The position numbers were made by a program, and so were the translations under genes. Below the pieces are notes generated by a model. The model did not search any database and was not told the origin of the DNA. It worked only from the letters and a program-made list of their open reading frames with translations. A stretch of DNA of 64,000 nt from Solen grandis (lineage: Eukaryota > Mollusca > Bivalvia > Adapedonta > Solenidae). Position 1 is the stretch's first letter; each line of letters opens with the position of its first letter. Positions 1 to 13,156 of the stretch are shown here, piece by piece. The stretch covers positions 59,805,746-59,869,745 of the forward strand of contig CM037783.1 in the NCBI GenBank assembly GCA_021229015.1, in the 5' to 3' direction.

Positions 1-585
1 AGTTCAGCTCATCCCCTATTTCTTACTACTTATGAAGTTGGGCAAAATTTGTTTAAATGTGATTATATTCTTATATGTTTGGGGTCTTCATGTGTAGTAA
101 CTGAAATAGTCCAGTTCATCCCCTATTTCTTACTACTTATGAAGTTGGGCAAAATTTGTTTAAATGTAGTTATATTCCAATATGTTTGGGGTCTTCATAC
201 GTAGTTACTGAAATAGTCCAGCTCATCCCCTATTTCTTACTACTTATGAAGTTGGGCAAAATTTGTTTAAATGTAGTTATATTCCAATATGTTTGGGGTC
301 TTCATAGTAGTTACTGAAATAGTCTAGCTCATCCCCTATTTCTTACTACTTATGAAGTTGGGCAAAATTTGTTTAAATGTAGTTATATTCCAATATGTTT
401 GGGGTCTTCATAGTAGTTACTGAAATAGTCCAGCTCATCCCCTATTTCTTACTACTTATGAAGTTGGGCAAAATTTGTTTAAATGTAGTTATATTCCAAT
501 ATGTTTGGGGTCTTCATACGTAGTTACTGAAATAGTCCAGTTCATCGCCTATTTCTTACTACTTATGAAGTAGGGCAAAATTTGT
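1..585. repeat. Minisatellite, about 107-bp unit, 5.5 copies
   Basis: A unit starting near CAGCTCATCCCCTATTTC recurs at positions 5, 112, 219, 325, 431 and 538, so the period alternates between 106 and 107 bp. Copies are nearly identical; they differ mainly by a 1-2 base indel (TACGTAG versus TAGTAG) and a few substitutions. The array continues off the left edge, so its true copy number is unknown. No coding potential is seen. Confidence 0.95.
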
Positions 586-1420
586 TCGAGTTAAGATATA
601 TCCTCATTGAATTCCTTTCCTTAACTTTTTTTTTTACTTCTTTTTCTTTTACTTTTTTTACTTAATTTTCTTATCTTTTTTTTTTTTTTTTTTGTTTAGT
701 TTATTCTTTAATGTTTTTTTTTTTCTTAAACATTTTTTCACTTTTTTTTTCTTTGACGGTTCTCCTTGTTGTTGTTGTCTCATAATAATATATATTTTGT
801 TTCCTCTTCAGCTTATTCATGGACCTGTCAATGTCTGTAAAAGTGGCACGACTCGACCCGTCATTGTCTTAAAAAGTGGCACATAATAGTTCAGAAATAA
901 AAGTTAAGAGTTCTCTGTGTTTGGGGTTCACAGATATCAATTTCGATTGATAACGTCCCCCAGTTTCTGGCTATTGTGTGTGTGTCAAAATGGGCCATGT
1001 GACGCGTCTGGTGTGGTGTGCTTTAGCATCCACCGCTGGCTAGCCAGTTTCTGGCGAAAAGGGAACATCAGTCTCCCCTGCCAGTATATAGCCTCTCCAT
1101 GGTCAAGCCCTATACAGTGCCTCCTCGCGGCGACACACGTCAACTGAGGACTTTGTGTCCTCAGGCTGAACTGTAGGGGACGATGTACAAAAATTGTGTA
1201 TCCAAATACACCAAACGTTGGTTTATGCTACTATTGATCAGATACTTTTTCTATTGACATTTTAAAACACTGCTTCACATAGGAATCAGCACAATCCTGT
1301 CCTGTTCTACTCACATGAAGACAAGTTAGGATGCGAGGGTCGGGGTTTAATCACCTTGAGTTCCATCTAATTAACTTCTGTACAAATCACAACAGGTAGT
1401 CTTTTTATACGGAGGCGGTC
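586..1420. other. T-rich tract, then unassigned sequence
   Basis: From 620 to 760 the plus strand is almost pure T/C, which is low complexity and not a gene. From about 920 to 1190 there is a patch of noticeably higher GC than its surroundings, with several CpGs. I recognise no gene, RNA or element in it; it may be a fragment of an older insertion. Confidence 0.5.
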
Positions 1421-1464
1421 ATATATTGGCGTCATCTTCTTCGTCCGTCCGTTCGTCTGTACCT

Positions 1465-1870
1465 CCCTTGAAACTTAGTCTCTGTAGCTGATTGATATTG
1501 CAGCCTTGTGAACGCAACTCCTCCTACGTTTCTGAATGAATCTTTTCAAAACTTGGTCAATATCATTACTATAATGGGTAGATGTGCATGAAGTGGCAAT
1601 TTTCCGGTTCATTAATTTTTGCAAGATTTTTGTCCCTTGAAACTTAGTCTCTTTAGCTGATTGATATTTCAGCTTTGTGAATGCAATTTCATGTATGTTT
1701 CTGACCTAATCTTTTCAAAACTTGGGCAATGTCATTACTATACTGGGTAAATATGCACAAAGCACGGATTTTGATGTTCATCAATATTTGCAATAGTTAT
1801 GCCTTTCTAAACATGGTCTCTTGAAAACACAACTCAAGTTTCTAAACAGGTAAAAGTGCATAAAGCAGGG
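1465..1870. repeat. Dispersed repeat with two 169-bp direct units
   Basis: CCCTTGAAACTTAGTCTCT begins at 1465 and returns at 1634 with the same downstream text (AGCTGATTGATATT, then TTTTCAAAACTTG), giving a 169-bp period. A weaker third unit follows at about 1800. The preceding TCGTCCGTCCGTTCGTC string at about 1440 resembles the low-complexity segment just inside the hairpin-ended repeats of this window. I infer a related but distinct non-coding repeat. Confidence 0.7.
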
Positions 1871-2177
1871 TGATTTTTGCAAGAGTTATGTGGAGAAAGA
1901 AAAAAGGATTCATAATGATACTGCTATTTGACCTACTTTCATATTGGAAGCATTTTTAGGGTTCTATCTCTGTTCAGCTAAATTAATTGGTCTCACAGAC
2001 TTCATTATGCTTACAGAAATGTTAAAAGCAATAATTAAAAGACCCCTCTTGGTCTTTATATTTTGTGGCGGCGTATATTGTGGCATCACTGGCACTCTTA
2101 ATTTTAATCAAATTGAGTCTAAGGATGAAGGATATCAGATTATTGGTTTAATGGAACCTTTTGGTCTGGGTTCAACT

Positions 2178-2350
2178 CCCAAGAAACCATATCCTATCAT
2201 ACGTCCTAATAAATCATCACTTATATTTTTTATTTATCCCAAGAAACCATATCCTATCCTACGTCCTAATAAATCATCACTTATATTTTTTATTTATCCC
2301 AAGAAACCATAACCTATCCTACGTCCTAATAAATCATCACTTATATTTTT
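2178..2350. repeat. 60-bp tandem repeat, about 2.9 copies
   Basis: CCCAAGAAACCATA recurs at 2178, 2238 and 2298 at an exact 60-bp period, with few differences among copies. The last copy ends in TTATATTTTT exactly where the hairpin-ended element H1 begins. The 60-bp period keeps frame, so this creates a spurious repetitive open frame; I do not regard it as a gene. Confidence 0.95.
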
Positions 2351-3948
2351 AGCTCACCAGAGCACGAAGTGCTCAGGGTGAGCTATTGGGATCACCCGTC
2401 GTCGTCCGTCGTCAACAATTTGCTTTAAAAGACATCTCCTCTGAAACCGCTGGACAAATCTGATGAAACTTGGTATAAATGGTCCTTGGGTGGGACTCTA
2501 CAAAAATTGCTCAAATAAAGTTGCTCTATGCAGAACTCTGGTTGCCATGGCAACAAAAAGAAAAAATTCTTGGAAAGTTTAAAAATCATCTCCTTCAAAA
2601 CTACTGGCCAGATTTCAAAATAAATTGGTACAGATGATCCTTGGGGGTAGCACTACAAAGATTGCTAAAATTATTCGGATCCACAAAAAAACATGGGCGC
2701 CAGGAGCAGGGCTTATTTTACATTTTTTTTTATATAGGGAAAGATAAAAAAAAATCTCCTCTAAAACCAATGGACAGAATTTGATGAAATTTGGTAAAAA
2801 TGATCTTTGGATGCGAGTCTACAAAATTTGCTCAAATAAAAATGATCCATGCAGAACTCTGGTTGCCATGGCAATAAATAGAACAAAAATCATCTTCTTC
2901 AAGATTAATATAAATCATCTTCCAGATTAATAATTTGCAGGGTTTCAAAATGTTTTTAATTGGTACTGATGATCCTTGGGTGAAGCTCTACAAAGTATTC
3001 AAAATTATTTGGATGTGAACTCGGCAACAATAAGAGGGGAGGCTTATTTATTATATTTATATTGATTTACGCAGAACTCTAGTTGCCATTGCAATGCAAT
3101 GAAAAGATAAATTTAAAATTCATCTTGTTTAGAACTGCTAGCCAGATTTAAAATACATTGTTATAGATGTTTATTTAGGGTTAATTGGCTAATTTTTACT
3201 TTGTTCTTCAGACAATTTTAGCAATTAATCAAAATCAAAGGAAATGTCCTTTGTTTTCACGTGACGTCATCAAGACAAATCCGCCATCTTACCATTTTAC
3301 TATTTGCACTTCTGTTTCAATTAAAGATTTACAGATATATACTTTTGAGTTTAAAAAACAGAAACACGGGAAGATTGATTCTATATTAAAGGAGTGAAAT
3401 TGCATAAAGTGGTTATTTAATACAATGTATAAATTCATTATTGAAGACGGAAAATATATACGTTGTAATTTTTTGCAGTTGTCGGTAATTAATTTCCTTA
3501 GTGTCCTATATGAGACAAATGGATCCATCAACCTCCAACAATCAGTTTTAAGTCACTATAAACTGTTCGGAGTCAAAGGTGTATTTTTGTGTGATTTTTC
3601 ACTCCATTGTCTAAAATATTTTTATCTTAATGGAAGCAAGCACGTTTTTCAAAAAAAAAGAAATGTAATCCATCAACTTACAACCAGTTAACTGTTCCAA
3701 GTCAAGGGTGTATTTTGTGTGGTTTTTGACTCCGATTTATCTGTACTTGAAATTGTTTGGGCTGCTTTTTCCAGATTAACAACTGTTACTGATTTAACCT
3801 TTTCCTTCATATAGACTCATATTGACACTCTCAAAAGGAACCACATAAAATAGTCACAGTTAAACATTCCTTGTTACAGAAAACAATTGTTTCATTTTAA
3901 AATGCAGATGTACTCTGGTGAGTGTCTATGGCCCTTGGGCCTCTTGTT
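2351..3948 (+). mobile_element. Hairpin-ended repeat, copy H1 (X-box subtype)
   Basis: It begins with an imperfect hairpin (AGCTCACCAGAGCAC, short loop, GTGCTCAGGGTGAGCT) and a CGTCGTCCGTCGTC run. Tandem units of roughly 300 bp follow, each holding a GTTGCCATGG-type palindrome (2541-2554 perfect, 2862-2875 and about 3083 degraded). It ends with a small GGCCCTTGGGCC hairpin and CTCTTGTTT. From about 3180 to 3900 the text no longer matches the other copies, so a second insertion probably lies there. No transposase is seen. I infer a non-autonomous element of unknown class. Confidence 0.75.
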
Positions 3949-4494
3949 TGTTTATTTTTATTAGTTCCTTTAATTAACATGATGCCGAAACGCTCTGAAA
4001 TGAATATTCATATTGGTTTAACCAGTGAAAAGCTGTACAAACCTCCGACTTTCAAATGCACATAAATCTTGCTTTTAATAGTTACCTTAGTTCAATGACC
4101 TCCGACAAACATTTGGGGCGGAGCTATACCTGTTTTGGCGTCAAGTTAATTCAAAAGTGCACGGCATGTTAAAGGTGAATTTAATTTCGTATGGCACAAA
4201 TATTCACCTCATGACTACCTGTCATTATATTGTTTAATCAATGTTTATCCCTTGAAAAATAAGACTCTATTGGGTTTTGATAGTTTTCTAATATGACAAC
4301 TACAATGAAAACAAGGTAGTCAATGATTGACCTGGTTTTCACAAAAGAACACATAATTTGTTTGTGAAAATTTATCAGTTGACCTGGGTAGGAAAAAGAA
4401 AGAAAAAAAATAGATTGTTTGTTTCCGTCGACATCGCAAAATGAAAAGGGTTGGTAGGTCGTAAAAAATAAGTTTGTTTTTTATTATTGTTTTT

Positions 4495-5485
4495 ATCTCG
4501 CCTGAGCACAAAGTGCTCATGGTGAGCTTTTGTGATCGCTTTTTGTCCATGCGTCCGGCATCAACAATTTCCTTTAAATAACATCTCCTAAACTGCGAAT
4601 GGATTTTAACCTTCACAGGAATCATCCTTATGATGCCCTCTATCAAGATTTTTCAAATTATTGTGATTGGTTGAAAAAGTAGGTTACAGGAGCTAAAAAT
4701 AGAATTAGACTAAGAACTTTGAAAAACTGCAAGGCCTAGAGCTTAGATATTCGGTTTGTAGCATTGTCTAGTGTACCTTTACCAAGTTTGTTCAAATCAT
4801 GGCCCTGGGGTCAAAATTGGCCCCGCCCCAGGGGTCACTTGATTTTACAAAGGCATATAAATAGGAAAATATAGAAAAAATCTTCTTGTCAGAAACTACA
4901 AGGCAAGGAGTTTAGATATTTGGTGTGTAACATTGCCTTATAGACATCACCAAGTATGTTCAAATCATGGCACTTTGGTCAAAATTGGCCCCGTCCAAGG
5001 GGTCACTTGATTTTACATGGGCTTAAATAGGAAAATCTAGAAAAATATTCTTTTCAGAAACCACAAGGCCTGGAGTTTAGATATTTGGTGTGTAACATTG
5101 CCTTATGGACATCCAACAAGTTTGTTCAAATCATGGCCCTAGGTTCAAAATTTTCCCCATCCCAGGGGTCACTTGATTTAACATAGACTTACATAAATTA
5201 TGAAAGATTTTTAAAAGATATCCTTGTCAGAAACCACAAGATCATGGGATTAGGTATTTGGTACGTAACCTGGCCTTGTGGACCTGAACCATGTTTTCAA
5301 ATCATGGCCCTGGGGTCAAAATTGGTCCCACGCTTTGGTTAACTTTGTTTTTTGGACCACATGTAAATTTTTTGTGTGGAATTAAAATTATATTGCTGTT
5401 CTTCTGTATGGATTTTGTATTCAGTATGACTATGAAAGCAAAATTTCTAAGTGAACGATTCAGGGCCATCTTGGCCCTCTTGTTC
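4495..5485 (+). mobile_element. Hairpin-ended repeat, copy H2 (150-bp-unit subtype)
   Basis: It has the same ends as H1: CGCCTGAGCAC/GTGCTCATGGTGAGC at the left, GGGCCATCTTGGCCC plus TCTTGTT at the right. The interior is different: about three units of roughly 150-180 bp built on TCAAATCATGGCCCTGGGG and a CAAAATTGGCCCCGCCC core, followed by GTCACTTGATTTTACA. Flanking A-rich and T-rich runs hide any target-site duplication. Non-coding. Confidence 0.8.
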
Positions 5486-5499
5486 TTTACTTCTAGCAT

Positions 5500-7105
5500 G
5501 TGACATAAAAAAAAAAAAAAAAAATAAAAAAAATGCTTGCAACCGTTATAATACAAATGCTAGGATAATTGGTTTTGAGTCGGTACGAAAAATAAATGGA
5601 TCGGTCGGAATAAACTGTAACAAGTAACCTTGTTTATTTAGAAGAGCAAAGCTTTATTTTTCACTGCTAAATTCAATGTGCATATAACCACAAACAAATG
5701 ATTTATGACAAAATAAGAGGTTTCCTGTTGGATGAGTATATGGAATTGTTTTTCAGATACAGAGTATCCATTCTGTGTGTTTGTCCGTCTCAAATCTGAT
5801 GGTGTATGCTAAAGTATGTAACACTTATAAACAACATCTGTACATGACAGATTTGCAAAGTAATTATTTGTTTCCTTGTCTTTATAGTTTAGCCAGCTTA
5901 TAGAATTATTCAGTGATAAAAACATGTATGTTACTCAACCGTTTAAAGCGACGGGTGTTGAATAATCGTTGCTTTGATTGTGTTTAATGTACCACCGACA
6001 GTGATCAGTCATTCGTGGACCTTTGTCTACACGGCAAAGTTTTAGTGATGCCACACTGTAACATCACACCGTATACAATAGGCATAATACCACACCCAGT
6101 CGCATTATCCTGACACTGGGAAAATCAGTCCTGGAACTACACTTTTGTGCTGAGCACCAAGCAATAGGGTGAACTACCATGCAGGAGCATTTTTTTTACG
6201 ATTTTGGTATGTCGCGGCCAGCGAAATTTAATATTATATAACCATTTGTACAATCACTTACAAAATGTCAACGACAATGTTCATGTAATTAGAAATTAGT
6301 ACCAGATTATCATTTTCTTAATCAATATGTCCTTCCCTAAACATTTATGTGAAAAAAGTGATGATGGCATGTTACCGGTTGCTGTAATTGAAACACTGAG
6401 TATAAAACTAATGTGTGTTATTCCATCTGATATAATAAATGAATTTGTGAATATCACAATAAACCTTTTAAGGATGCCCTTTATTTAATAAGAAGTATTA
6501 TCACAAACACTGAAAGATCTACAGAATTTCTGAAAGAAAAAAAAACAACACTTATCTGAGACTAAAATGCACTTATCATATTGATGCCTTGACTAACTTG
6601 TTATGAGGAATACCTTATTATTGTATAGACATGGAACCACGGAACACTTATGGTACAACTACATCCATTGACCTTTGACCTTTCTAACCATGTTACCGAT
6701 CACAGCAGTCGTGGTTTTACTTTTCTTCAGATGGAGGGAATGGTAAACGCTTAGTTATGATACTTTGTCATATCTGAAATGGAGTTCCAATATTTGTCTA
6801 AAATTAAAGATGCTTAACAAAGCAAGTTTGATGAAGATATTATGAAAGTTTTATTGAGAAGCAGTTTAATGCTTTTAAACAAATTTATTCCGGAAAAAAA
6901 TATCAAATCATAAAGTAATATTTTCTTACAAACATACGGTACATATCTCCAAGTAAATAAAAAACAAAATTTAAACAAGCTGATTGATGAAATGGCGACT
7001 AGGTAAAAACTTGTATACTATCAAATAGAAATTAAAGTTCGAATTCAGACATGTTGAAAAGAATTGTTGAGTCTTATGAAAAACTCATATGAAATTCCTG
7101 AAGAT
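5500..7105. other. Unassigned AT-rich sequence
   Basis: It opens with an A18 run near 5508. I see no long open frame, splice-flanked coding block, RNA gene or recognisable repeat between here and the CT microsatellite. Confidence 0.5.
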
Positions 7106-7109
7106 ATGT

Positions 7110-7220
7110 ATAAACTCCTCTCTCTCTCTCTCTCTCTCTCTTTATATATATATATATCTCTCTTTATCTATCTCTCTCTTTCTCTCCCCCCCCCTCTCTC
7201 TCTCTTTCTTTCTTTAAAAA
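7110..7220. repeat. CT-rich microsatellite with an AT interruption
   Basis: (CT)n at 7117-7141 is interrupted by TATATATATATAT, followed by further CTCT, C8 and TTTCTTTC runs and an A9 run. The Ser/Leu open frame across it is a by-product of the repeat. Confidence 0.95.
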
Positions 7221-9033
7221 AAAATCAAAACAAAAAACTCAAATACACTATATTTTTAAGACAGGGCAGTGCCGCTTTAATAAAAGTGGTTAGTTTTCAT
7301 GGTGTAGACAAATGTGTACATATTTTTTCTTCATCATGTGAACTGGTAACTGCAATTAAAAGGCTCATTCACTGCTATAATGTAAAACTCAGTGACACAT
7401 TCCAGCATCTTATTTACAGGCACTTATGAAAACAATGATATTCAAATAAAGGACAAGCAAGAGCTTCCATTTATTAAAAAGCATTTACTTTTACTCTAGG
7501 AATGCAGTTCAACAGAATTCATCACTTTAGGCATCATTTGACCCTTCTGCCAGTCCATGATAATGCTGGGGTGTTTGACACATGGTAAGGAGTTTGAACC
7601 TTATGATACAGCTTGTTTTGGGTGTGATTTAATGTGAGATGTAGTTGCAGTTAGTGCATTTCAAGGCAGGAGATACTTTTTTTCTCCTTCCCACCCATAA
7701 ATTAGGCTGATCACAGCTGGTTGAATCTTGGTTATGACCTTAACATACATCATCATAGCCCATGGAAGTCATCTCACCTTCCATAAGTCTTATGCCCAAA
7801 GTTAATGCTGCATTCTGCTGTTTTGCTGTTTTAGGAGTGGACTTTCTTGGCCTTACGGATTGACCCTCAGTCTCAAAGCCTCTCTGCTGCAGTCAGTATG
7901 TATCATGTAGGTGTCCATAGATGAAGAGTCAGTCAGTTTCAAGCCTTTGCTCTGTGGAATATGGCCAGTTTTTAAGTGTGCAGCCATGTCACCTCTCATT
8001 GTGTTGAAAGTTTTTTTGCTTAAATGTTGATATTTTTTTTTTAGGATTTTGGTGAAAATCAGCCCTATATATACTGAGAATGGTCTCCAGAGAATGCAGA
8101 CATCTGCATGTCACCCTTTGAAGTTTTGTATTACCCCGATGGGATGGGGCCATCTGGCATTTGGCCATCCAGACCCCCTGAAGTGCCTGCAATGGCCTGT
8201 TACATAACAAGACTGATTGACTGACTGATAACGTTGTTTAATTAGGGACCGTCTGCCTGCTCGGCTCTGTGGGCGGACCCCGGAGTGTGTGACCCATCAC
8301 TCCTATAAAATTTAAATTTGGAAATCGAAAGTGGGTCAAATTTTGAAAGAAAATCTGTAATTTACAGATTTATTGCTTTAATGTCTAAAGTAGAGGTTTT
8401 AGTATCTAAATTATTTGGTAATTAACAGAGCTAATTTGAGCTGGAGGTGTTAATTACCATTGGATATGGAAGGGTTTGTTGTTGCTCATGTGGTCCGTGA
8501 AAATGGTCGGCATGTGGGTTGGAGGTGAACTGTGCCTTCCTTCTTCTTCTGTCTCGCCGGGAAAAACCGCGCACTTGAGGTGCCACGTTTATTCCCCTTG
8601 AGACCGTAGAACCGTCTCATCGGAGCCGACCATAATTGGACTTTGGTTCATGAGTAGATTTGAGATGTTAGATGAGGAAAAGGACTGCAAGGCCAGCAAA
8701 CAAATAACCTCGTCACCCGTATACTGCCAAAAAACGACGGCCCCTTTAGGGTAAATTTTGAATTTAGATAGCCAATTTCAGCTTGCAAGGATACTTTCAA
8801 CCTTGTATAGATTTTGCGCCAAAGAAATAATAGTTATTGTTATTTATTAAAAAAGTGTTGAATAAAAATAAGAGTTGAATTAGAGTTTGAATTTAGAGTC
8901 TAATCAGCCGAATGTCATTTTGCCGAAACTTGGAAGAAAAAAAAATTTGAAAAATCGAACCGGAAGCCTGCCCTAGAAATTTTTGAGAGACCGAGAGTAT
9001 TAGTTGTTCTGAATTAAGAGAAGAAAAAATACA
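7221..9033. other. Unassigned sequence with a GC-richer patch
   Basis: No coding exon could be supported on either strand. The stretch 8220-8650 is less AT-rich, contains CCTATAAAATTT and partly self-complementary text (ATGGTCGGC at 8502, GCCGACCAT at 8624). It could be a fragment of a mobile element, but I found no terminal repeats or motif that names it. Confidence 0.4.
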
Positions 9034-10917
9034 TAGAACCGCAAAGCGGCATCTTGGTTTTCGCTTTTAACTTGACCTAGTAAGAGTACTAGTTTCAACT
9101 GCAGATATAACTGATTGATATTAACTTTATTCGAATATTTTTGTAAACTGATCAAATGAAGTCCGATCATCAAAAACTATACATCATTAGAACGATCTCT
9201 TCACGAACTAAAACTTTTCATATACTTTCTATAAAATATTTCTAGCTATTTTGTGCCAATAAAAATAAAAAATAATCGGTATTATGACCTTGACCTTTGC
9301 ATATTTTCATCGTTATTTACTATGAGTTTATTTGTATGCATATACAGTGAAAAAATGATGAAGATTGAACAAAAATAAAGTCAGGAGCTGCAAAAAAGAA
9401 GAACCATATGAATTTTCAATTGTTTGATAAAAGGATCAAACTTTGGACTGTGGTAATTTGATCAAATGAAGTCCGATCTTCAAAAACTAAACACCAATTG
9501 AAAGATCTCTTCATAAACTAAAACTTTTGATCATATACTTTCTATAAAATATTTTTAGATTTGAAGCTATTTCGTGCCGATAAAAATAACAATAATCGGT
9601 TTTATGACCTTGACCTTTGCATATTTTCATCGTTATTTACTATGAGTTTGTTTTATTTAAATGCATTAACAGTGAAAAAATGATGAAGATTGAACAAAAA
9701 ATAAAGTCAGGAGCTGCACATACGGATTTACAATTGTTTAATAAGAGGATCAAACTTTGGACTGTGGTCATTTGATCAAATGAAGTCCGATCTTCAAAAA
9801 CTAAACACCAATGGAAAGATCTCTTCACAGACTAAAACTTTTGTTTATATACTTTCTATAAAATATTTTTAGATTTGGAGCTATTTTATGCCGATAAAAA
9901 TAATAATAATTGGTATATGACCTTGACCTTTGCATATTTTGCTTTATTTTTTTTCTATGATTTCATTTGTTTGATAAAAATGCATAAACAGTGAAATAAT
10001 GATGAAGATTGAACAAAAAATAATGTCAGGAGCAGCAAAAAAGAGGAAACATATGGATATACAATTGTTTGATAAGAGGATCACATTTTGGACTGTTGTC
10101 ATTTGATCAAATGAAGTCCGATCTTCAAAAGCTAAACATTAATGGAAAGATCTCTTCACAAACTAAAACTTTTGTTCATATACTTTCTATAAAATATTTT
10201 GAAATTTGGAGCTATTTTATGCCGATATAAATAATAATATTGGTATATGTCCTTGACCTTTGCATATTATGGGTGATTTTTTTTCTATGATTTTATTCGT
10301 TTTATAAAAATGCATTAACAGTGAAAAAATGATGAAGATTGAATAAAAAATAAAGTCAGGAGCTGCAAATAACCTTAAAAGTCATGCTTTTAAAATGTTG
10401 ATTTTTCTAAAATATTGGTTATGTTTGACCGCGTACTGTGGACAAATCATGCATTTCTCAAAATCGCCACACCATATATTTTGTGCGTATATGTCTTGCA
10501 AATCATATGCAATAAACAAAATTCTCCTATCTCATCTCTGAATAAAATGGGCAGGTTTTTGGTAGACCTACCCTTATTTCACAGTTTTTGCGAGATTCGA
10601 ACTTTCAACCTCCTGTAGCACGAAAGTTTTATAAACGCAAATTTTTGGAACCTATCATCTTTTATTGGGCTATTTACAAGGAACATTATGCAAAAAAACG
10701 CATTTGAATCGGACCTCAAATAATTGAGATATTGCTTATTAAACATTTTCATATAAAACGGCCCCTGGCGGGAAAATCAAAACAAAAATGAAATTATCTC
10801 GACGTTAGGATCATCTTCAAGTACGTGGTTATTACTGATAAAAGTTTCATAGATGTGGCTCTTCTCACCTTGGAGCTATGCCGTTCACAAAAAAGGGTTA
10901 GAAAAATAAAAAAAAAA
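9034..10917 (+). repeat. Long tandem unit A of an A-tailed repeat array
   Basis: It starts with TAGAACCGCAAAGCGGCATC (a small CCGC-AAA-GCGG hairpin). It holds about four internal modules of roughly 310 bp, each with ATGAAGTCCGATC followed by TGACCTTGACCTTTGCAT. It ends with a distinct 3' segment (GCGAGATTCGAACTTTCAAC, then TATGCCGTTCACAAAAAAGG) and an A-rich tail. The next unit starts immediately after the tail. No protein-coding frame is present. Confidence 0.85.
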
Positions 10918-13156
10918 TAGAACCGCAAAGCGGCATCTTGGTTTTCGCTTTTAGCTTGACTAGTAAGAGTACTGGTTTCAACTGCAGACATAATTGATTA
11001 ATATTAACTTTATTCGAATATTATTAACATATAAAAGTCAAATAGAAAGTTTGAAAAAAGAAGATACTTAATACAAAACAATCGTGTATTATATTACAAA
11101 GGGATATCTCCTGACGTTATTTGATGATAACAGCCTTAATCGAATTTGATCGAGAGAGTGTGGTAAAAAAAAAGAAAATATAAAGTTTGAAGATAAGAAA
11201 TGAAGTGCGATATTTTTTTTCTTCTTTTTTTAATATTCATGGATAACATTTGTTAACCTTCTTGCCCGAATTTAGGAAAGAACACTGTGGTTAAGTTTAA
11301 AAGTGAATGCTTAGAGAATGAACACGCAAGAAATTTGGATCTATTTTGAGCTGAAGAAAATGGCAATTATCGTTATATAACCTTGACCAATGAAAATATT
11401 GTTTAATTTTTGATTTATGAGAATTTGTGTATCATAAAACTATACAACCAGTGGAGAAAATGATGAAACTTGAACAAAGAGACAGAAAAAAAGACACACA
11501 CTAAAAATTTATGTTTTTGAAATTGTAATTCATCCAATTAGTGACGTTTGCCGCATGCTGTTGACAAACAATACATACCCTTAACTCGCTTACCCAAATA
11601 TTCTCTGTATATATGTTAAGCAAATTAAATAATGCAAATATAATTCAGATAACATACTGATTTACGATTTTTCGATAAAGGATCAAAATTTGGACTGTTG
11701 TAAATTGATCAAATGAAGTCCGATCTTCAAAAGCTAAACATCATTAGAAAGATCTCTTCATAAACTAAAACTTTTGATCATATACTTTCTATAAAATATT
11801 TTTAGATTTGAAGATATTTTGTGCCGATAAAAATAACAATAATCGGTATTATAACCTTGACCTTTGCATATTTTCATCGTTATTTACTATGAGTTTATTT
11901 GTATTATTTAAATGCATAAACAGTGAAAAATGATGAAGATTGAACAAAAAATAGTCAGGAACTGCAAAAAAGAGGAAACATACGGATTTACAATTGTTTG
12001 ATAAAAGGATCAAACTTTGGACTGTGGTAATTTGATTAAATGAAGTCCGATCTTCAAAAACTAAAACCAATGGAAAGATCTCTTCACAAACTAAAACTTT
12101 TGTTCATATACTTTCTATAAATAATTTTTGGATTTGAAGCTATTTCGTGCCGATAAACATAAAAATAATCGGTATTATGACCTTGACCTTTGCATATTTT
12201 CATCGTTATTTACTATGATTTAAAGGCAAAAAAATGAAAAAATGATGAAGATTGAACAAAAAATAAAGTTAGGAGCTGCAAAAAAGAGGAAACATACGGA
12301 TTTACAATTGTTTGATAAAAGGATCAAACTTTGGACTGTGGTAGTTTGATCAAATGAAGTCCGATCTTCAAAAACTAAACATCACTGGAAAGATCTCTTC
12401 ACAAACTAAAACTTTTGTTCATATACTTTCTATAAAATATTTTTAGATTTGGAGCTATTTTATGCCGATAAAAATAATAATAATTGGTATATGACCTTGA
12501 CCTTTGCATATTATGTTTGATTTTTTTTCTATGAATTTATTTGTTTTATAAAAATGCATAAACAGTGAAATAATGATGAAGATTGAACAAAAAATAAAGT
12601 CAGGAGCTGCAAATAACCTTAATAGTCATGCTTTTAAAATGTTGATTTTTCGAAAATATTGGTTAAGTTTGACCGCATACTGTGGACAAACCATGCATTT
12701 CCCGAATTTGCCACCCCATATATTTTGTGCGTATATGTCTTGCAGATCATATGCAACAAACAAAATTCTCCTATCTCATCTCTGAATAAAATGGGTAGGT
12801 TTTTGGTAGACATACCCTTATTTCACAGTTTTTGCGAGATTCGAACTTTCAACCTCCTGTAGCACGAAAGTTTTTGGAACCTATCATATTTTATTGGGCT
12901 ACTTACAAGGAACATTGTGCAAAAAGCGCATTTGAATCGGACCTCAAATAATGGAGATATTGCTTATTAAACATTTTCATATAAAACACCCCCTGGCGGG
13001 AAAATCAAAACAAAAATGAAAATTATCTCGACGTTAGGATCATCTTCAAGTGCGTGGTTATTACTTATAAAAGTTTCATAGATGTGGCTTTTCTCACCTC
13101 GGACCTATGCCGTTCACAAAAAAGGATTAGAAAAAAAAAAAAAAAAAAAAAAAAAC
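10918..13156 (+). repeat. Long tandem unit B of the A-tailed repeat array
   Basis: It has the same TAGAACCGCAAAGCGG start, internal ATGAAGTCCGATC modules (about 11715, 12040, 12355), 3' segment and A-rich tail (A20 and longer at 13130-13155) as unit A. A divergent stretch at 11150-11640 has no close partner in A, so the units differ in module number and content. Confidence 0.85.

Noticed and set aside
3250..3275. CRE-like TGACGTCA and CACGTG motif pair
   Set aside because: A single occurrence in repeat-derived DNA far from any gene; chance is the simpler explanation.
7064..7429. 121-codon frame rich in Ser and Leu
   Set aside because: Produced by the CT/AT microsatellite; no splice sites or conserved motif around it.
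8220..8650. snRNA, histone or 5S-type gene in the GC-richer patch
   Set aside because: I compared by eye with the conserved cores of these genes and none matched; no terminal repeats were found either.
10600..10620. tRNA genes in the 9-15 kb array (GATTCGAAC, a B-box complement, at about 10580, 12838 and 14981)
   Set aside because: No acceptor or anticodon stems can be formed around it; at most a trace of tRNA-derived ancestry.
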